From the NCBI GenBank assembly GCA_015698045.1, contig BLAL01000020.1, forward strand, positions 1 to 64,000: a DNA stretch of 64,000 nucleotides, read 5' to 3'. The notes under the pieces were generated by a model. The model was given only the letters and a program-made list of their open reading frames with translations. It was not told the origin of the DNA and ran no database searches. The DNA is from Rhizophagus clarus. Its lineage: Eukaryota > Glomeromycota > Glomeromycetes > Glomerales > Glomeraceae. Made by a program: the position numbers and the translations under genes. Of the stretch, positions 22,021 to 34,300 are shown piece by piece (the stretch's first letter is position 1; every line of letters begins with the position of its first letter).

Positions 22021-23719
22021 ATGGAACTACAAATTAATTCTAAATGTAAAATTGATTTTTCATTATCAAATAACGCATCTTTAATTCAACCTACACAAAC
22101 TATTGTTAAATCAAAATACAAAAAAAGTAAATGTACCGAATGTAATAGAAGAAGAAAACCTTTATATGAAGGTGATCAGATTTGTCATGTTTGTTACAAA
22201 ATAAAGTCACATGACATAAGACAAAGTGGAAATGAAGTTATTGATGAATTTATCAAATATACGCAAATTAATCTTGTAACAAGTGCAGGAAAAATGGAGT
22301 TTGTTCCCTACGATCAATTCGAAGATATAGAGTTTATTTCTGAAGGAGGATTTAGTAAAGTTTATAAAGCTACTTGGATTAATGGTCCAGTTACTGGGTG
22401 GAATGGTAATAATAATTATCGTAAATGTAATTATACAGTTGTTCTCAAAAAGCTTAAAAATTCCATAAACATCACATCGAAAGAGTTGAATGAGGTAAAC
22501 ATTCTATCGTTTTATCAACAAAATCTTAATTATAATAAATAAATTAACTATCAATATTTTTATTTTAGCTCAAGGTATTTTATAATATTTTTGCAAAAAA
22601 GAAAAGACTATATAGTAGTAGTAATGTATGTAAATATTTTGGAATTACTCGGGACCCTGATTCTCAAGAGTTTGTGATTGTTATGCCATATTACATATCT
22701 GGTGATTTGATACATTACATCACGAAAAATTTTTATAAAATTAGTTGGGTTGATAAGCTAGAACACTTAATATACATAGAACAAGGACTTAATAATATAC
22801 ATAGTTTAGACATTATCCATAGGGATTTTCACAGTGGAAATATCTTTTTTGGTAAAATTGATGATTTTATTAGAAGTAGGATATCAATAGGTGATTTGGG
22901 CATAAGTAAGTCAGCAACTGAATCTGAAAGTAATGAAAATTATGGAATCATTCCTTATATGGCGCCAGAGATTTTTCAGGGACAAAAATATACTAAAGCT
23001 TCAGATGTATATAGTCTTGGTATGATTATGTGGGAGTTAATGACATGTAGAAGGCCTTTTTGGGATCGAAATCATGATACAGAACTTATTCTTGATATAT
23101 GTGATGGTTTACGACCACCAATTGTTACAAATGCACCCGAAGGCTATATTGAATTAATGAAAGAATGCTGGCATTCTGATCCGCAGAAAAGACCACAGGC
23201 TGATGATATAACTAACAAACTTAGTAAAATAGATTCGAAAGAATATCGTAATCGTTTTAACAATCCAACTAAAATTATAGAATCATCAAATATTGGACCA
23301 GTAACAATAAATAATCCAGGTGCCATTTATAAGAGCAGATCTTTAAGTGTCATGATTAATTCAGCAATGTCTTTGAAGAGTTCAAGAAGTCAATTTATTA
23401 ATTTAGAAAAAGGCAAAAGAAGGTTTGAAGATGATTTAATTAAAGATGATAATGGTGAAGGTATGATACTTGTTAATTGCAAAATGAAATGTAATTGATG
23501 AAACTTTAGGAAATAAACATTTATAATTAAAAATTTATTTAGATCGAAGCATTAAAAGAAAAAAATTATATGAAAATGATGGTAATTATTTTTTTAATAA
23601 TATATCAATTCCATAATTTTTATTTCAATAATGAAATTTATGTATATTCTTTAGATTATCTTACAAGAGAACTCGAATTGGATATTGATTTGGATTTTGA
23701 TAATAATGGTATACTATAA
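22021..23719 (+). CDS. Zinc-finger protein kinase, tyrosine-kinase-like class (489 aa, four exons)
   Basis: Exons 22021-22494, 22569-23460, 23543-23581 and 23655-23719 join in frame through GT-AG introns to 489 residues. Residues 38-58 hold a zinc knuckle (C38, C41, C55, C58). The kinase domain runs from about 100: glycine loop Ser-Glu-Gly-Gly-Phe-Ser-Lys-Val (107-114), ATP-site lysine in Val-Val-Leu-Lys-Lys (143 or 144), catalytic His-Arg-Asp (242-244) with Asn249, metal-binding Asp267 in Asp-Leu-Gly (for DFG) and Ala-Pro-Glu at 290-292. All catalytic residues are present, so it should be active. After the domain comes a basic stretch, and the last two short exons add an acidic tail (Tyr-Leu-Thr-Arg-Glu-Leu-Glu-Leu-Asp-Ile-Asp). 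Such kinases are strongly expanded in this fungal group; the substrate is unknown. The exon 3-4 model is by eye. Confidence 0.85.
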
Positions 23720-24650
23720 ACATAAAATATACAATATATACATAGCGAATGATTTACCTAATATGTTTTTAATTTATATAGAGTATTAATATCAGAATTA
23801 ACTTTCTTCGTAATATATTCTATAAACTATTTCCCTCTATTTTCCATGTATTGAAACAAATTTGCAAACATTTATCTAAATAAAACAAAGTAGAACATTT
23901 ATTTTTTTGTGGTGATTTCTGATGATGAGAGTTGAACTAAATGAATATCTTTTCTTTAAAATTTGATAATACGATATGCCAAGATTCATTTGATTGAATT
24001 CATAATTTGTGTTATAAAATGTTTATTGTTAATATTAGAATTCTAAGTATCATTAATAATGCGAAATTCCGAAAACAATTATCGAAAGTTGAAAAAAGAC
24101 AACGTTGCAACAAGTCTAAATTTGACTCGACCTCCGAATATACATTCAAACTTTTTTTTTTTAACACATATAACTATAACATTAAATATTAGTATTTCAA
24201 ATAAAAAGAATTAAAAAAATCATTCTAAGAAAGATTTATAAAAAATTGATAGATAAAGAAAAAATTTTTTTTATTTCTTTAGACACATAAGTTCTTTATT
24301 TTTATAATAGAAACATATTAAGTCAGTGCCCAAAAAAGTTATTATCCAATGTTAATATGATGTTGATTTTAAATTATTGTTACTTAGACATAATAAAGTT
24401 TATATTTAGATAAAAAGTATTATTAAATAATCTAATAATATCGACCGATTTGGTTAATATCAAGGGATCTGACCGACTTGCTTTTGATCTTAGTTTGGAA
24501 TTAGGACCGTTCCGAATTCTGAAATTGTGCTACGAACACTTCTATCAGATTTTTAGCTTTTTGATTGATTGACTCATTAAATTTTTTTTATTATTAATCC
24601 GATAATAATTTCACCAGCTTCAAAAAACTTTCTTATTATGAAAAAAGTGG
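23720..24650. other. Intergenic spacer, about 0.9 kb
   Basis: AT-rich; no gene supported. Around 24440-24520 there is a short GACCG-containing region resembling one near 54545-54790. Confidence 0.5.
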
Positions 24651-24654
24651 ACTG

Positions 24655-24920
24655 GATACAACTTTAAAAAATACTGTATTGATTTAATCGCTAAAGAACC
24701 AAGTAAGATTTTTAATTCTCCAATTTTAATTCTCTAATTTTTCCTGTAAAAAAAAAAAGTATATACTTGAAATGTACCTAAATATTATTAAAATATGCAT
24801 ACAAATTTTAAAATATATTAAAATTGCAATTTTAAGAATATTTTAAGTGTGTTTTAAAATTTAAGTACTTTTTAAGTATATCTTTTTTTATAGAGTTTTC
24901 TTCAATTCCGCAGAATAAAA
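24655..24920 (+). pseudogene. Fragment of a subfamily B BACK domain, split by an insertion
   Basis: The stretch reads the B-type segment Tyr-Cys-Ile-Asp-Leu-Ile-Ala-Lys-Glu-Pro-Ser-Lys-Ile-Phe-Asn-Ser-Pro near 24670-24722. The expected continuation (Phe-Ser-Ser-Ile-Pro) reappears only near 24895-24910, after an AT-rich insert of about 145 bases. No BTB or TLDc part is attached. It lies just upstream of an intact B gene and is a remnant of an earlier tandem copy. Confidence 0.65.
24747..24892. mobile_element. MITE-like insert in the BACK relic
   Basis: About 145 bases whose ends are inverted copies (A-run then GTATATACTT on the left; A-run then GATATACTT on the other strand from the right) flanked by TA on both sides. 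It separates two adjoining pieces of a B-family relic, which supports a real insertion. It has no coding capacity. Confidence 0.55.
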
Positions 24921-24990
24921 AAAGTTTGAAAGTGTAGTCAGGTGTCGCACTGCATCATACATTCTTGTGTTTCGTTTTACAGATTATTAA

Positions 24991-25073
24991 TACTCTACCA
25001 TGTGATTTTCGTGATAGGATACTCCACTGTCCACTTTCCTATATTTGGAAAGATGGCGTAATGCTGCGTCCGA
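24991..25073 (+). promoter_or_regulatory. Conserved upstream element of a B gene
   Basis: About 83 bases ending 61 bases before the ATG are shared with the region upstream of the gene at 27350. Conserved blocks are CATGTGATTTTCGTGA, CTATATTTGGA and GCGTAATGCTGCGTC. CATGTG fits an E-box-type site. The function is inferred only from position and conservation; recent duplication alone could explain it. Confidence 0.45.
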
Positions 25074-25133
25074 AAAAAAAATATATATTAAAACAACTTT
25101 TTTCTTGACCACTTTTATTTTTTAATAATTATA

Positions 25134-26631
25134 ATGGTCGATAATAAACTTTTACCGAAATTATCACAGAATTTACTTGAAATTTTAGATGATGAAGAAT
25201 ATTATGACATCACAATTGAAGTTGGTAATGACCCCGATGTAAAAATATTCCGCGCTCATATGATTATCTTAAATTATCGTTCCCCTTATTTAAGAAGAAT
25301 TTTGTCAACTAATAAAAAGAAAAATGATGAAACTTTGGTACATATTAAATTACCGAATATTTTGCCCGAAATTTTTAATGTGATTTTGAGGTAAGAATTT
25401 TATAAGATTATAAAAATAGGCGTTAAAAAGCAATTTTTTAATATTTGTAATTATTTATTTTAGGTATATTTATGGAGGAAAACTATCTTTGGAAGAATAT
25501 GATGTTTTAGATATCATTAAAATTTTGGTCGCTGCCAATGAACTTAATCTTCAAGAACTATTCCCCTATTTAGAAACCTTTTTGATTGAAAACAAAACAA
25601 GTTGGATGGAACAAAACTTTGATTTAGTATATCGAACGAGCTTTGAAAATAATTCTTTTTTACAACTTCAAAAATATTGTACTGATTTAATCATTAAAGA
25701 ACCAATTAAGATTTTCAATTCTTCAAATTTTTCTTCAATTTCGGAAAAACTTTTTACCTCACTTATTCAGAATAAAGGTGTTCAAATAAGTGAAGTACAA
25801 GTTTGGGAACATATGATTAAATGGGGTATTGCACAAAATCCGGAACTTCCCTCTAAAATTGAAAGCTATTCAAAAAATGATTTTAAAACTTTAAAGAATA
25901 CTTTGCAGCAATGTATTCCTTTAATTAGATTCCATGATTTAACTTCTAAGGAATTTTCAGAAAAAGTATTACCTTACAAAAAGGTTTTTCCAAAGGAATT
26001 GTATAAAAGTTTATTAAAAGATTTTCTAAATAATGATAGAAAACCAATTGAACAAACTGATAAATTGGAACAATGTGTAACTAATGAGGTTATTGGAACA
26101 AATTTAAAAAATGTTGATTCTATGATTATTACATTTCAACACGTTGAATTAATCTCAAAATGGATTGATGGATTAGAGTATATGGACAAAACAAATAATT
26201 CTTACGAATTCAAATTAATTTTTCGTGCATCTCGTGATGGATTTAATCCTAAAGATTTTCATATTATTTGCGATAATCAATCTCGCACAGTAACTACAGT
26301 AACAATTATTAAAGTTAAGGACAGTGATGAAATACTGGGAGGATATAATCCGATTGGTTGGAAATCTAATAATAGTTTTGGAATTACCAAAAGTAGTTTT
26401 ATATTTTCATTTAAGAATAATAATAATATTTTGAGCCGTGTGATCAATGATAAGAAAGCTATTAATAATAATCCATATAATGGTCCATCATTTGGGACTA
26501 GTGACATAAATTTATTTATATTTTTTGGATTTCTAAGAGTTCGTTGCGTAAGAAATAATTATAAAAAATTGATTAGAGAAAACGATAAAAGTTCTTTTGT
26601 AGAAGATTTTGAAGTATTTCAAATTTCATAG
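25134..26631 (+). CDS. BTB-BACK-TLDc domain protein, subfamily B (474 aa, two exons)
   Basis: Exon 1 is 25134-25390, exon 2 is 25464-26631; the 73-base phase-2 intron restores Arg before Tyr-Ile-Tyr-Gly-Gly. The BTB half is the family consensus (Met-Val-Asp-Asn-Lys-Leu-Leu-Pro-Lys-Leu-Ser-Gln-Asn). BACK has Val-Gln-Val-Trp-Glu-His-Met-Ile-Lys-Trp-Gly and Cys-Ile-Pro-Leu-Ile-Arg-Phe. The linker carries two Cys and Glu/Lys residues. TLDc has Phe-Arg-Ala-Ser-Arg-Asp-Gly-Phe, a three-residue duplication Thr-Val-Thr-Thr-Val-Thr, then Gly-Gly-Tyr-Asn-Pro-Ile-Gly-Trp and Gly-Pro-Ser-Phe-Gly. It ends at Val-Phe-Gln-Ile-Ser. The closest relative is the next gene at 27350, with which it shares upstream DNA, so the pair is a recent duplication. 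Confidence 0.85.
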
Positions 26632-26766
26632 AATTAATGTGAATAATATTCATTCAAATTTATCAATTTGGTTGTTTTATTTTATTATCATATTTTCAAG
26701 TTATTAAAAATTTTTCAATGCAAATTTTTTTTTTTTTATTGGAAAACTGAAAGCGAAATAGATACA

Positions 26767-27106
26767 TACAAGTGCCGCTTGTTATAATGACGTCCTGATA
26801 AACTGACATATAGTTAAAATGATAAATTTTTTATATTTAAATTTGCTGATAAACAAAGCCTTAATCAAGCTTGATACAATAACATCATGAATATAACGAC
26901 AGTCGCTATAGCCTATAGGAATGTATTTAGTGTCCGTTATACAAGTAATAATAAACTGTAATGCAAATTTTAATTATAACAAAATGACATGCACTATTTT
27001 ATAAATATGTTGTTGTTATAATAAAAAAGATTGTTATAATGACATCTTGTTATAGCGACAAAAATCTTCAGTCCCCAACGTGTCATTATAACAAGCAGCA
27101 TTTGTA
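26767..27106. mobile_element. MITE with 25-base terminal repeats
   Basis: A 340-base element. Its ends match in inverted orientation at 23 of 25 bases (left begins TACAAGTGCCGCTTGTTATA; the right end, read in reverse, begins TACAAATGCTGCTTGTTATA), with TA at the outer edge as for Tc1/mariner or pogo insertions. Inside there are further GTTATAATGAC-like patches. It lies between two tandem B genes and has no transposase. Confidence 0.75.
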
Positions 27107-27197
27107 TTCATTATTATAATTATTACTACGAAATTGCTACAAAAAAAGGTATAAATGGCTTTATTTTAGCAAGGCCGCGCTGATGAAAATTTATCAA

Positions 27198-27281
27198 TAC
27201 TCTATCATGTGATTTTCGTGACAGATCTACCACTACCGCACTTTTCTATATTTGGAGAGATTGCGTAATGCTGCGTCAGAA
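27198..27281 (+). promoter_or_regulatory. Conserved upstream element of a B gene (second copy)
   Basis: Matches the element at 24991-25073: CATGTGATTTTCGTGA, CTATATTTGGA and GCGTAATGCTGCGTC in the same order, ending 69 bases before the ATG at 27350. The flanking bases are more diverged than these blocks. Confidence 0.45.
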
Positions 27282-27349
27282 AGCAAATTAAAAATGATCT
27301 GCAACGATTTTTAACTTTTTCTTATCCATTTTTATTTTTAATAATTGTA

Positions 27350-28822
27350 ATGGTCGATAATAATCTTTTACCAAGATTGTCAAAGAATCTACTTGAAATT
27401 TTAAATGATGAAGAATATTATGATATTACAATTGAAGTCGGTAATGATCCTAACGTAAAAATTTTTCGTGCTCACATGGTTATCTTAAATTATCGTTCCC
27501 CTTATTTGAAAAGAATTTTATCAACTAATAAAAAGAAACAAAATGAAACTTTGACACATATCAAATTACCGAATATTTTACCTGAAATTTTTAGTGTGAT
27601 CTTAAGGTAAAGAAAAAAATTATAAATAAATATTCGTAATTATAATTATATTTTATTAATTACAAGCATTTATTTCAGATATATTTATGGAGGAAAATTA
27701 TCTTTGGAAGAATATGAGGTTTCAGATATCATTAATATCTTGATCACTGCTAACGAACTTAGTCTACGAGAATTGTTCCCCTATTTAGAAACCTTTTTGA
27801 TTGAAAAGAAATCAGATTGGATGGAACAAAACTTTGATTTGATATATCGCACGAGTTTTGAAAATAATTCTTTTTTACAACTTCAAAAATATTGTACTGA
27901 TTTAGTCGCTAAAGAACCAAATAAGATTTTCAATTCTCCAAACTTTTCTATAATTTCAGAAAAACTTTTGATCACACTTATTCAAAATAAAAATGTTCAA
28001 TTGAATGAAATACAAGTTTGGGAAAATGTAATTAAATGGGGACTTGCTCAAAATCCGAGACTTCCCTCTAACGTTGAAAGTTATACAAAGGATGACTTTA
28101 ACGCTTTAAAGAATACTTTACAACATTGTATTCCTTTAATTGGATTCCATAATTTAACTTCCAAAGAATTTTCGGAAAAAGTGTTACCTTACAAAAAAGT
28201 TTTCCCAAAGGAATTATATAAAGGATTATTAAAAGATTTTTTAAATAATGATAGCAAACCGATTATGACAAATAAGCCAGATGAAATATCAGAACTCAAA
28301 ATAAGGTCAAAAAATATTGATTCTACAATCATTACATTTCGACATGTTGAATTAATCTCAAAATGGATTGATAGGTTAGAATATACAGACAAAATAAAAA
28401 ATTTGTATGAATTTAAATTAATTTTTCGTGCATCTCGTGATGGATTTGCTCCAAATAAATTCCATAAAATTTGTGATAACCGGCCCCGTACTATAACATT
28501 AATTAAATTGGAAGCCAGTGATGAAATTCTTGGAGGATATAATCCAATTGAATGGAAATCTAATAACAGTTTTGGAACTACTAAAAATAGTTTTATATTT
28601 TCTTTTGAAAAAAATGGTTATATTTTAAGTCGTGTAATGGATGAAGAACGATCTATATTTAATTCTTCAAATTGCGGTCCATCATTTGGAAATGGTGATT
28701 TGCATTTAACTTTCTTTCTCGGGTTATGTGTTAGTTGCCGCAAAGCAAATTATGAAAAACTGATTAGAGCGAGAAATATTGCTTCGCCCGTAAAAGAATT
28801 TGAAGTATTTCAAATTTTGTAG
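27350..28822 (+). CDS. BTB-BACK-TLDc domain protein, subfamily B (466 aa, two exons)
   Basis: Exon 1 is 27350-27606, exon 2 is 27679-28822 across a 72-base phase-2 intron. BTB is close to consensus (Leu-Leu-Pro-Arg-Leu-Ser-Lys-Asn). BACK has Ile-Gln-Val-Trp-Glu-Asn-Val-Ile-Lys-Trp-Gly-Leu and Cys-Ile-Pro-Leu-Ile-Gly-Phe, a Gly where most copies have Arg. The linker is short. TLDc has Phe-Arg-Ala-Ser-Arg-Asp-Gly-Phe-Ala, Gly-Gly-Tyr-Asn-Pro-Ile-Glu-Trp, Asn-Ser-Phe-Ile-Phe-Ser-Phe and Gly-Pro-Ser-Phe-Gly-Asn-Gly, and ends Val-Phe-Gln-Ile-Leu. No break is seen. It is the last of the plus-strand B run before the orientation changes. Confidence 0.85.
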
Positions 28823-29819
28823 AATTTGCGTGAATAATATTTATTCATAAATATATTTTTGTATGTTTTTTTTTTGTATTAGAATAATAAAGCATTTGTT
28901 TTTCTTAAAGTTACAAATAAATTTTAAAATTATGGTTGAATATAAATATTTTTTTATTATAGTTCTATTTTGTATTACACATCATAATTTACAATAAAAT
29001 ACGGTAATATATATTAAATATGGAATCATTAGGGGACATTGATTCAAATAAAAAACACTATTTTGTGTTTCTAAAGTAATTTGCTTGGGTAAAAAAATTT
29101 ACTTTTAAACTAAAAGAGGAAATGTCTATATATTTGAAGCAAAATTCTTTGTAATTTACAATTAATATTAGTTTAATCCACTTTATTCAAATCTTTAAGG
29201 TTAAAGAAATGTGTTAACAATTAGTTACGAGAAAATGTTGCCATTTACTAGATAATCAGTGGTTTTAATATATTTTTACTTTACGATTTCTATCTAGTAC
29301 AGTGCGATTTTTTTGTTTTTGGCTCTCAATACTAGATTATAATTAGTCCCATAAAAGCTAATTATGAAAAATGATTTAAAGAAAGATAATAAATATGTTT
29401 CTACAGTGATTAAAATTATTTGTATTAAATTACGATTGAAACTTGTAGAAATATGTAAAGATGCATGCAAGAAATATAAAATACACTATAAATTTTATTA
29501 CTTCAAATTGAATAAAAACAGCAGGAAAAAGATGCATAAATTTGTTTACATTAAACTATGCAATATAATATTAAATGGTCAGCCTTAATTAGTTATTTAG
29601 TAAAAAAAAAATCTAAATATCAATGTATATTCCAGATTTATCACACAATAATAAAAATTGGATAATCAACCAAATGTTTTGATGCAACACCTCGAAATAC
29701 CTTTATCACATAATTTCGCAAAAAATCGCTGGCTCTAATAATTTCATGTTGCAAGACTGCTATCATTAAGCATAAATACAGTACATAATAATTACTTTCC
29801 TCAATGTTAAAATTACTTT
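28823..29819. other. Intergenic spacer, about 1 kb
   Basis: AT-rich with no supported gene. A 74-codon open stretch at 29364-29588 is Lys-, Ile- and Tyr-rich as expected from base composition and shows no motif. Confidence 0.55.
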
Positions 29820-31313
29820 TTACTTTTTAATCACCTGAAATACTTCATAGTCTTTTATTGTAACATTATTTGGAATATCTAAGTTAGGATAGTAATCCAC
29901 ACCACCATAATAATACCAATTATTAGAGCTACCGCAGTATAAATCTCCCATTTGTGGCCCATGATGGGCACCACAATAAACAGCACTACCTTTTCCATTT
30001 CCATTAATATAAGACAACTTTGTTGTGGCAATAGAAATACTTTTCTAATCTGCAAAACTAAATAAAAAACTATCTTTAGTATTTTTCCAATCATTTCCGC
30101 TCCAATCAAGTGGATTGTAACCTCCAATTAATTTAGTTGAATCTTGAATTTTTGCTACACAAATAGTAGCTCCCTTATTATCACAATTTTTATGAAATGA
30201 TTTAGTATCAAATCCATCCCTACTTGAACGATATAATAACTTAAATTCATAGGGAATATCTTTTTTATCATAATATGGAGATTCTTTCTTATCAATCCAC
30301 GAAGCGAAAAGAGGAACAAGATTTGACTTAATCAAGTTTGAGTCAAGTTTAAATTTTAGATTTGGCTTCCTTGAAGGAGGCTTATTAGCTTTAATTTTCT
30401 TATTAGGAACAATATGATACTCTAATAGATCATGAATTAAATCTTGTGGTAAGATGTCCCTATAACAATGAACCTTGTAAAAGAATTCTGTTGGTTCAAT
30501 ATCATAAAATCGAATCAATGGAATAAATCTATGCAATGACCTTTCAATCTTCGTAATATCATCTTTGCTCCATTTTGTTGGGTCATTCATTACGTTCTGT
30601 TGAGCGAAACACCATTTCAATAAGCTATTCCAAATTTCAATTTCATCCATATTCAAATCATCCCGTTTTAATAATAATTCTAATAAAGAAGCTTTTAAAT
30701 TAATGAATCAAAGAGAATTTTGGATTCTTTACAAATTTTTTCAAAACAGAAATTCCATAAATCTGCAAAAGTTTCATGCTGATAAACAATTTCAAGGATA
30801 CCGGTTGGATTTTGATGTAAGAATTCAATTTGATGTTCAATCAAATATTGCTGAATATAAAGTAATCAATGAATGAATATTAAGTTCATCCACTGCAATC
30901 AACAAGTTCAACACATCAGGGCCTTGTAAATTTTTTTAACTCAATATTTCCATAATAAATGAATCTACAAATGTAATTAATTTAATAATTAATAATTAAT
31001 TTAAACTTGAGTACTTTTTTTTTTTTGAAAAAGAAATATCATGAAGGTTAAGTATGTATTACCTAAGAATAATATCAAACAAATGCGGTTTAATATTTTG
31101 TTTTCTAAAAATAAATTTTCCTTCTTTTTTAGCCCATTCGTTGAAAAAAGCAGCACGAAAATATTGAGACCTAGCACATAAAATATTTGAATGTGCATGA
31201 ATTTCTTTGACATTTGGTTCTTCTCCTACATATATAATAACATCATATCCTATTTCAGCTTCAAAAAGTTTTTTATAATCCTCGGACAACTCTTCCAAAA
31301 ATTTTGAAGGCAT
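29820..31313 (-). pseudogene. BTB-BACK-TLDc gene, subfamily A, inverted and multiply broken
   Basis: Exon 1 (31313-31063) is intact and encodes an A-type BTB half (Pro-Ser-Lys-Phe-Leu-Glu-Glu-Leu). The donor and the acceptor near 30973 survive. Exon 2 has an extra A near 30935 in the Leu-Lys-Asn run, an extra T near 30860, a deletion of about eleven bases near 30705 in the Phe-Thr-Asn segment, and a TAG at about 30045 in place of the Trp in Phe-Ala-Asp-Trp. The middle (30656-30045) is open and carries BACK and most of TLDc; the tail from 30017 keeps Pro-Gln-Met-Gly-Asp-Leu and Val-Phe-Gln-Val-Ile. It is the only A copy in this orientation and lies 17 kb from the direct array. Confidence 0.85.
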
Positions 31314-34300
31314 TTTTTTTGTTTTACAAAAAGAAAATACAACAAAAACGTTAGTAAGTAATCGGAATGAAGAATGTATAATTTATATGCAATGTAAATC
31401 GACTATTACTTATTTGGTGATTTTGTGTATTTGTAACCCTCTAATTTAATCACATCAGAGTTGAGAAATTTTAGGCAGGATTTCACAGCGTTCTTAATTC
31501 TGCCTGGAGATCTACCCTAAATTTGGTGTTAATAAATATTGATTTTATATTGACATAAATAACTCACAACTATTTGCATAACGGAATTTCACTAATCGAT
31601 TTTAAATAATTAATTTTGAATCAATTTTTACTATCCTGTTAATTAAAATGTTTAATGCTTTTTGATGATAGAAGACCCATAAAAAATAAAACATTGGAAT
31701 TACGCATAACGGTTTTGTCATACTTCAGAAATATTTGGTGTCTAGTTAAAAATCGTACTAAAAACGATTTATGATCGGATGCTTATTAAGGGAGATATTT
31801 AACTCATTAAATTATTGCTCATTAAAAATGATATCCAAAGTATGGATATATGATTAAATAGATGCTTGTGTAAAGCTAGAGCTTCTTTCAATTTTCCATT
31901 TAAGAAAGCTAACTTATAACAATGCTAAACTCCACAATTTAATTATTGAAGTATCTTCAACAAAAAAATTATATCAAAGATATATAACAATTTATTTAGA
32001 TTTTTTGAATAATTTTAACAAAATTAGTGCATCATGAGCTTAACCGCCTCAACGATAAGATCTAAAGAATAATTTTAAAGTTTGAAAGTAATAAATCGAT
32101 TAGAAATAACAGGTAAATCAAATTCATGTAAATTTAAATATTATTTCGTAAATCTTGCAACGGACTTTTAAAGATTTCATCATAATTGTAGATAAGCAAC
32201 GACAAATTCAATAATAATATTGTCAAGTAGGGAATAAATTGACTTCGATCATCAGTTTGAATGGTAATCAAAACTTGATTATGATTTGTTGATAATCAGA
32301 TGAAAAATATATGAAAAAAACCGTTAAGACTTTTAAAATTTGTAACAGGATTTGAAATGTCATAAATTATGTTAAGCTGAAATAGAAATAACAATAATAA
32401 TCGTGATTTAACATGATATGAAAATTTATTAATATTAATTAAAAAGTAATTGAATGAATTAGTTATATAAAAAGGGAACGTGTAAGATAGAAATTTATCA
32501 TATAATGTATTATAGTATTAAATGTTGTTTAACTATATTAGAAATTTATTTAAAAGTCCGCTAAAAAGGAATAAATTTGTTATAATATTATCTTTTGGGC
32601 TGGAATAAATATAATATTATGTATGATATGATATACATAATAGTTTATTTTACTCTATTGTCATTTCTCTATTATTAATATTCATTATTCATCAGCAACT
32701 ATGAAAAAATTTTTATGAATGATTATGTAAGCCAAAGCATTTTTTTCACATAATATTTTTACCTGTATAATATGATGCGTAAGTATAAATTTTGCAAAAG
32801 TTTAAACCAAATTTGGAAATCGAACTAAGCAAAAAAAAAGTTGAGCTTACGTGTCAGTGTTGATTCGCTGATTAGCATGGAAACTATTCAATATAAATGA
32901 GGCTAAGCAATATGGCACAAGCCCATAAATTTGAATAAATTTTATTAATGTATTTCGAATAATATATTTCGAATAATAAATATCAGGCACAATATCATAT
33001 CTATAGTACGGTCAAGTATTTAAATTTTGGATATAATCTTCAAACATAATTTCGCGTTGTTATTGTCGGTTATTCTATAATTTTTAATAGCCTATCATAA
33101 AGATTTAATAATTTTATAATGAGTTTAATAATATTTATTAAAATTGTTATTAAAAACTAAAATGCTATACCCATAATTACAGCCTCAAAACCAAAGCCAT
33201 GAACATAGCTGCAATTCATATTGTTCTATGATATTAATATAAACATAATCAATCATAGTCTCAAAATCATATTAAGAAAATTACAGCCTTAAGTTCATAG
33301 CCATAATCATAGCCTCAATAAAATAAATAAACTGTTGCACAAAATCAAAGCCACGAATCAATTAGTAATATAAATAACGAAATTATTTAAATATGTCTCA
33401 TACATTTTGCTTTTAACTTGATAATACTAATTATACTTCTGAATGGAAATATTTTCCATATTCTTAGATAAAAATATTCCGATTCACTATCTAAACATTT
33501 GAACAAAACAAACTATATAATAACTAAATGTAATATCAAAAAAGCATTCAATAAAAATTAATCAGGTGCATATAATAACAAACTAATTTATTAGCTAAAA
33601 ATGAAACAACTGATAACGTCACCAATATGATTGGATCATAGTTGCATTATTTTTCATTGGGTAATCAATATAATTTCAACTACATTAATGGATTAAAGCT
33701 AGTAAACCTATGTTGACTTTTTTTATTAAAGTCGAGAAAATAAAACAAAACGGTATTCTTCATATTAATTGATAATAATTCTCTTCAATTTTCTATTATT
33801 AATTAATATTGAAATTATTTTATTGAATTATCTATTACTAAAATTATTATCAAAATTATCTACGGTGAAAGAAATAAGTAATATAGTCTATAGAATAAAA
33901 AGACATACTTATATAATCTCTACATATAAAATTTTAAATGTTGTTTGTTGATAAAGTTAGAGAAAATTGGAAAAGAAAGTTTAGATTAACAAGTAAAATT
34001 AGGGATAAATATAGTGATGAAAATATATTTGTGATGAGATACATGAATGAAGCTTGTGGAGGAGAAAGAAATAGTTTTACTGCTGCAAAATATTTTAGCA
34101 GTTATTAAATGTGAAAGAATTGACAATAATGATTGATTAAACATATTTTCAATATCCTTTCATTATTTATTACAATAGTTGAAAGTATAATCACATGAAA
34201 GCAACAATGGTATAATTTGGGTAATCAATGAACTTGCTAGGTTGTCAAAATATTCCATCCTGTTTAAAACTACAAAATAGGTAAATTACCAATAATCTCA

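Noticed and set aside
24007..24192. 61-codon frame after the kinase
   Set aside because: Lys/Asn/Ile-rich chance frame in AT-rich DNA.
29364..29588. 74-codon Lys-rich frame
   Set aside because: Low complexity with no motif or flanking gene signals.
33165..33350. CATAGCC-like phrases considered as a CRISPR-like array
   Set aside because: Spacing is irregular, the units are not conserved, and the genome is fungal; it is low-complexity decay.
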